Positions 62,349 through 64,000 of a stretch of 64,000 nt of DNA are shown piece after piece (position 1 is the first letter of the stretch; each line of letters starts with the position of its first letter). The position numbers and the translations under genes were made by a program. A model generated the notes under the pieces. That model worked only from the letters and a program-made list of their open reading frames with translations, was not told the origin of the DNA and did not search any database. Source of the stretch: JAMZMI01 sp964353015 (lineage in GTDB: Bacteria; Bacteroidota; Bacteroidia; Cytophagales; Cyclobacteriaceae); the NCBI GenBank assembly GCA_964353015.1, contig CAYGUA010000007.1:1-64000 (forward strand). Direction: 5' to 3'.

Positions 62349-64000
62349 TTAGAAGGTAATGTTTAGGCCAGCAGTTACACTTTTTGTGTTTGGTACACCC
62401 GTCCAATCAACTCCGTGTATATTTCCATTAGAAAGAAAGGATGTGAGTTCGGGATCATAGCCACTGTATTTGGTGAGCGTAATCAAGTTACGCCCCGCCA
62501 CATATATATTGAATGCACTTATGCCTTTGATCTTTTCGACTGGGATCTCATAACCCAATGTCACATTGCTCAATCGCATATAGCTACCATCTTCTATGAT
62601 GCGATCTGTAACAGCCGATGCACTATTTTCACCATTATAACCAATTCTCGGAAAATCATTGGTTTGTCTTTCCGGCCTCCAAGCACCATGATATGCCGCT
62701 GGCATCATGTTAGTGCTCGTGCCTTCAGCAGTGGCCAATCTCAATAAATTTCCATTGGCTATATCATTTCCATAAACACCATTGACCAAAACATTCAGAT
62801 TGAATCTTTTGTAGGTTGCAGAAAGATTAATTCCATAGATAAAATCGGGGTTTGGGTTTCCTATGATTGTGCGGTCAAGTGTATTGATCACTCCATCACC
62901 ATTTTGATCTATGATTCTAATATCACCAGGCTGAGCACCCTCAATGGTTATTTCATCTTCTAATTGATAGATGCCATTGGTTTGGTAGCCGTAAAACATT
63001 GCAATGGCTTCACCTTCCATGAATATATTGGCCGGGCATTTGAAATAAGTTCCACTGGAGATATTGTCTCCGGTATAAAAAGACCGTTGCTGCTCAACAC
63101 CATTAATATAAACACCACTTTCAGGAATGCCTAGTTTTTCAATTTTGGTTCTATTAAAAGCAATATTTCCTCCTACAGACAGATAAAAATCACCCTTGTC
63201 CAAAATCACACCATTTAATGAAAACTCTAGTCCTTTATTACTTATTTCTCCCCGGTTTGCGGAAAGGCTGCCAAAACCCGATGATGGAGGAAGTGTAAGT
63301 TGCTGCAGTAAATCTTTAGTGTATTTGGTATAGCCGTCCACAGTTCCTGAGATGCGATTATTCCAAACTCCAAAGTCAAACCCCACATTTAATTGTTCGG
63401 TAGTCTCCCACTTCAAATTAGGATTTGGAATATTTAATGGAATAAAAGCCACGCTTGTTCCGTTGGTTGGTGTCGCATAGAGTGTACCACCATAGTTGGC
63501 CAAGGTCTGAAATGGTTGAATTCCATGATTACCAATCTGACCCCAACCGGCTCTCAATTTAAGCTCATCAAAAAATCCAAGATTCTTTATAAAGGTCTCT
63601 TCGGCTGCATTCCAGGCAAGGGCAAAGGATGGAAACATACTCCATTTGTTACTTCCCTGAAACTTTGAAACTCCATCATACCTGAAAGTTGCCGTAGCTG
63701 TGTACCTATTTTTGAAAGTATAATTGATTCTTCCCAGCGCAGATAAAATCTGTGTTGGTTGAAACAACGTTTGAAGTGGTGTAGTGATATTCTGGCCAAA
63801 AAACGGTTGATCCACAGTAAATGAAGTAGTGGCGAAGTTTTGAACCTCGTAAATCTGGTTTTGCACATCACGTCCATCAATTGTGAACCCAACAACAGCA
63901 TTGATTCGATGAACTTTTTTGTTTTTGTTGTATTTAAGTAGGTTGTTTATTTGATAAGATTTTGATTCGAGTTGAGAAATAGCAAGGCTTCCATTGGAAG
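62349..64000 (-). CDS. susC: SusC/RagA-family TonB-dependent receptor, C-terminal part (second locus; gene runs off the window)
   Basis: The reading frame stays open to the window edge (64000); the apparent GTG at 63866 is internal, because the upstream frame reads on without a stop (VVGFTIDGRDVQNQ). Only the C-terminal about 550 residues are present: outer-membrane beta-strands, a WSMFPSFALAWNAAEETFIK segment common in SusC barrels, GDIRIIDQNGDGVINTLDRT, and an aromatic end (SVTAGLNITF). Signal peptide and plug domain are outside. It heads the second locus; downstream genes (SusD, binding lipoprotein, GH3, sulfatases, GH10 fusion) are in the same orientation. Confidence 0.92.
   Translation of the reverse strand, partial: SNGSLAISQLESKSYQINNLLKYNKNKKVHRINAVVGFTIDGRDVQNQIYEVQNFATTSFTVDQPFFGQNITTPLQTLFQPTQILSALGRINYTFKNRYTATATFRYDGVSKFQGSNKWSMFPSFALAWNAAEETFIKNLGFFDELKLRAGWGQIGNHGIQPFQTLANYGGTLYATPTNGTSVAFIPLNIPNPNLKWETTEQLNVGFDFGVWNNRISGTVDGYTKYTKDLLQQLTLPPSSGFGSLSANRGEISNKGLEFSLNGVILDKGDFYLSVGGNIAFNRTKIEKLGIPESGVYINGVEQQRSFYTGDNISSGTYFKCPANIFMEGEAIAMFYGYQTNGIYQLEDEITIEGAQPGDIRIIDQNGDGVINTLDRTIIGNPNPDFIYGINLSATYKRFNLNVLVNGVYGNDIANGNLLRLATAEGTSTNMMPAAYHGAWRPERQTNDFPRIGYNGENSASAVTDRIIEDGSYMRLSNVTLGYEIPVEKIKGISAFNIYVAGRNLITLTKYSGYDPELTSFLSNGNIHGVDWTGVPNTKSVTAGLNITF

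Overview
The window looks like part of a marine Bacteroidota chromosome, probably a Cytophagales- or Flavobacteriales-like polysaccharide degrader. This rests on two SusC/SusD pairs, many T9SS-type C-terminal sorting domains, Bacteroidetes-style promoters (TTTG-N19/20-TAnnTTG), AT-rich intergenic DNA and algal-polysaccharide enzymes. The genus cannot be fixed from sequence alone.

Region 1 (about 1-23,300, all minus strand) is a nearly complete alginate utilization locus. Read in the direction of transcription it holds two tandem FadR/GntR regulators, a PKD-domain surface lipoprotein, a secreted beta-helix protein, SusC, SusD, a PL6 lipoprotein lyase, a PL17 oligoalginate lyase, a KdgF cupin, an MFS uronate transporter, an SDR (likely DEH reductase), a TSUP anion exporter, KDG kinase, a second (T9SS) PL6 lyase, a GH88 and the start of a GH2. 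Together these would cut alginate outside the cell, import oligomers, release unsaturated monouronate, linearise it to DEH, reduce it to KDG and phosphorylate it to KDPG. KDPG aldolase is not in the window. Three copies of a palindrome (TTGGTCGACCAA or near) sit at the promoters of susC, the first regulator and the 23,562 gene, and probably bind one or both FadR proteins.

Region 2 (about 23,500-40,040) encodes five large secreted proteins with different N-termini (lamin-tail-like, PL6 lyase, Asp-box beta-propeller, jelly-roll-like, GH5) and one shared C-terminal module of about 480-520 residues. Two tiny PID-CTERM-type genes (54 and 56 aa, too short for ordinary gene calling) lie next to two of them. 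A 41-bp direct repeat flanks the beta-propeller gene pair.

Region 3 (about 40,270-64,000) is a second locus aimed at a sulfated, xylan-like glycan. A plus-strand GH10-sulfatase pair and a beta-helix T9SS protein are followed by a minus-strand operon: SusC (cut by the window edge), SusD, a surface glycan-binding lipoprotein, a possible 34-aa membrane peptide, GH3, a sulfatase, a small helical secreted protein, a single-polypeptide sulfatase-CBM-GH10-CBM fusion and three more sulfatases. Six sulfatase domains carry the C-x-P-S-R formylglycine motif. No sulfatase-maturating enzyme is in the window. The GH10 domains are divergent in usually invariant subsite motifs but keep both catalytic glutamates, so the target may be an unusual sulfated xylan or another xylose-containing algal glycan. 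No rRNA, tRNA, IS element or CRISPR array was recognised.
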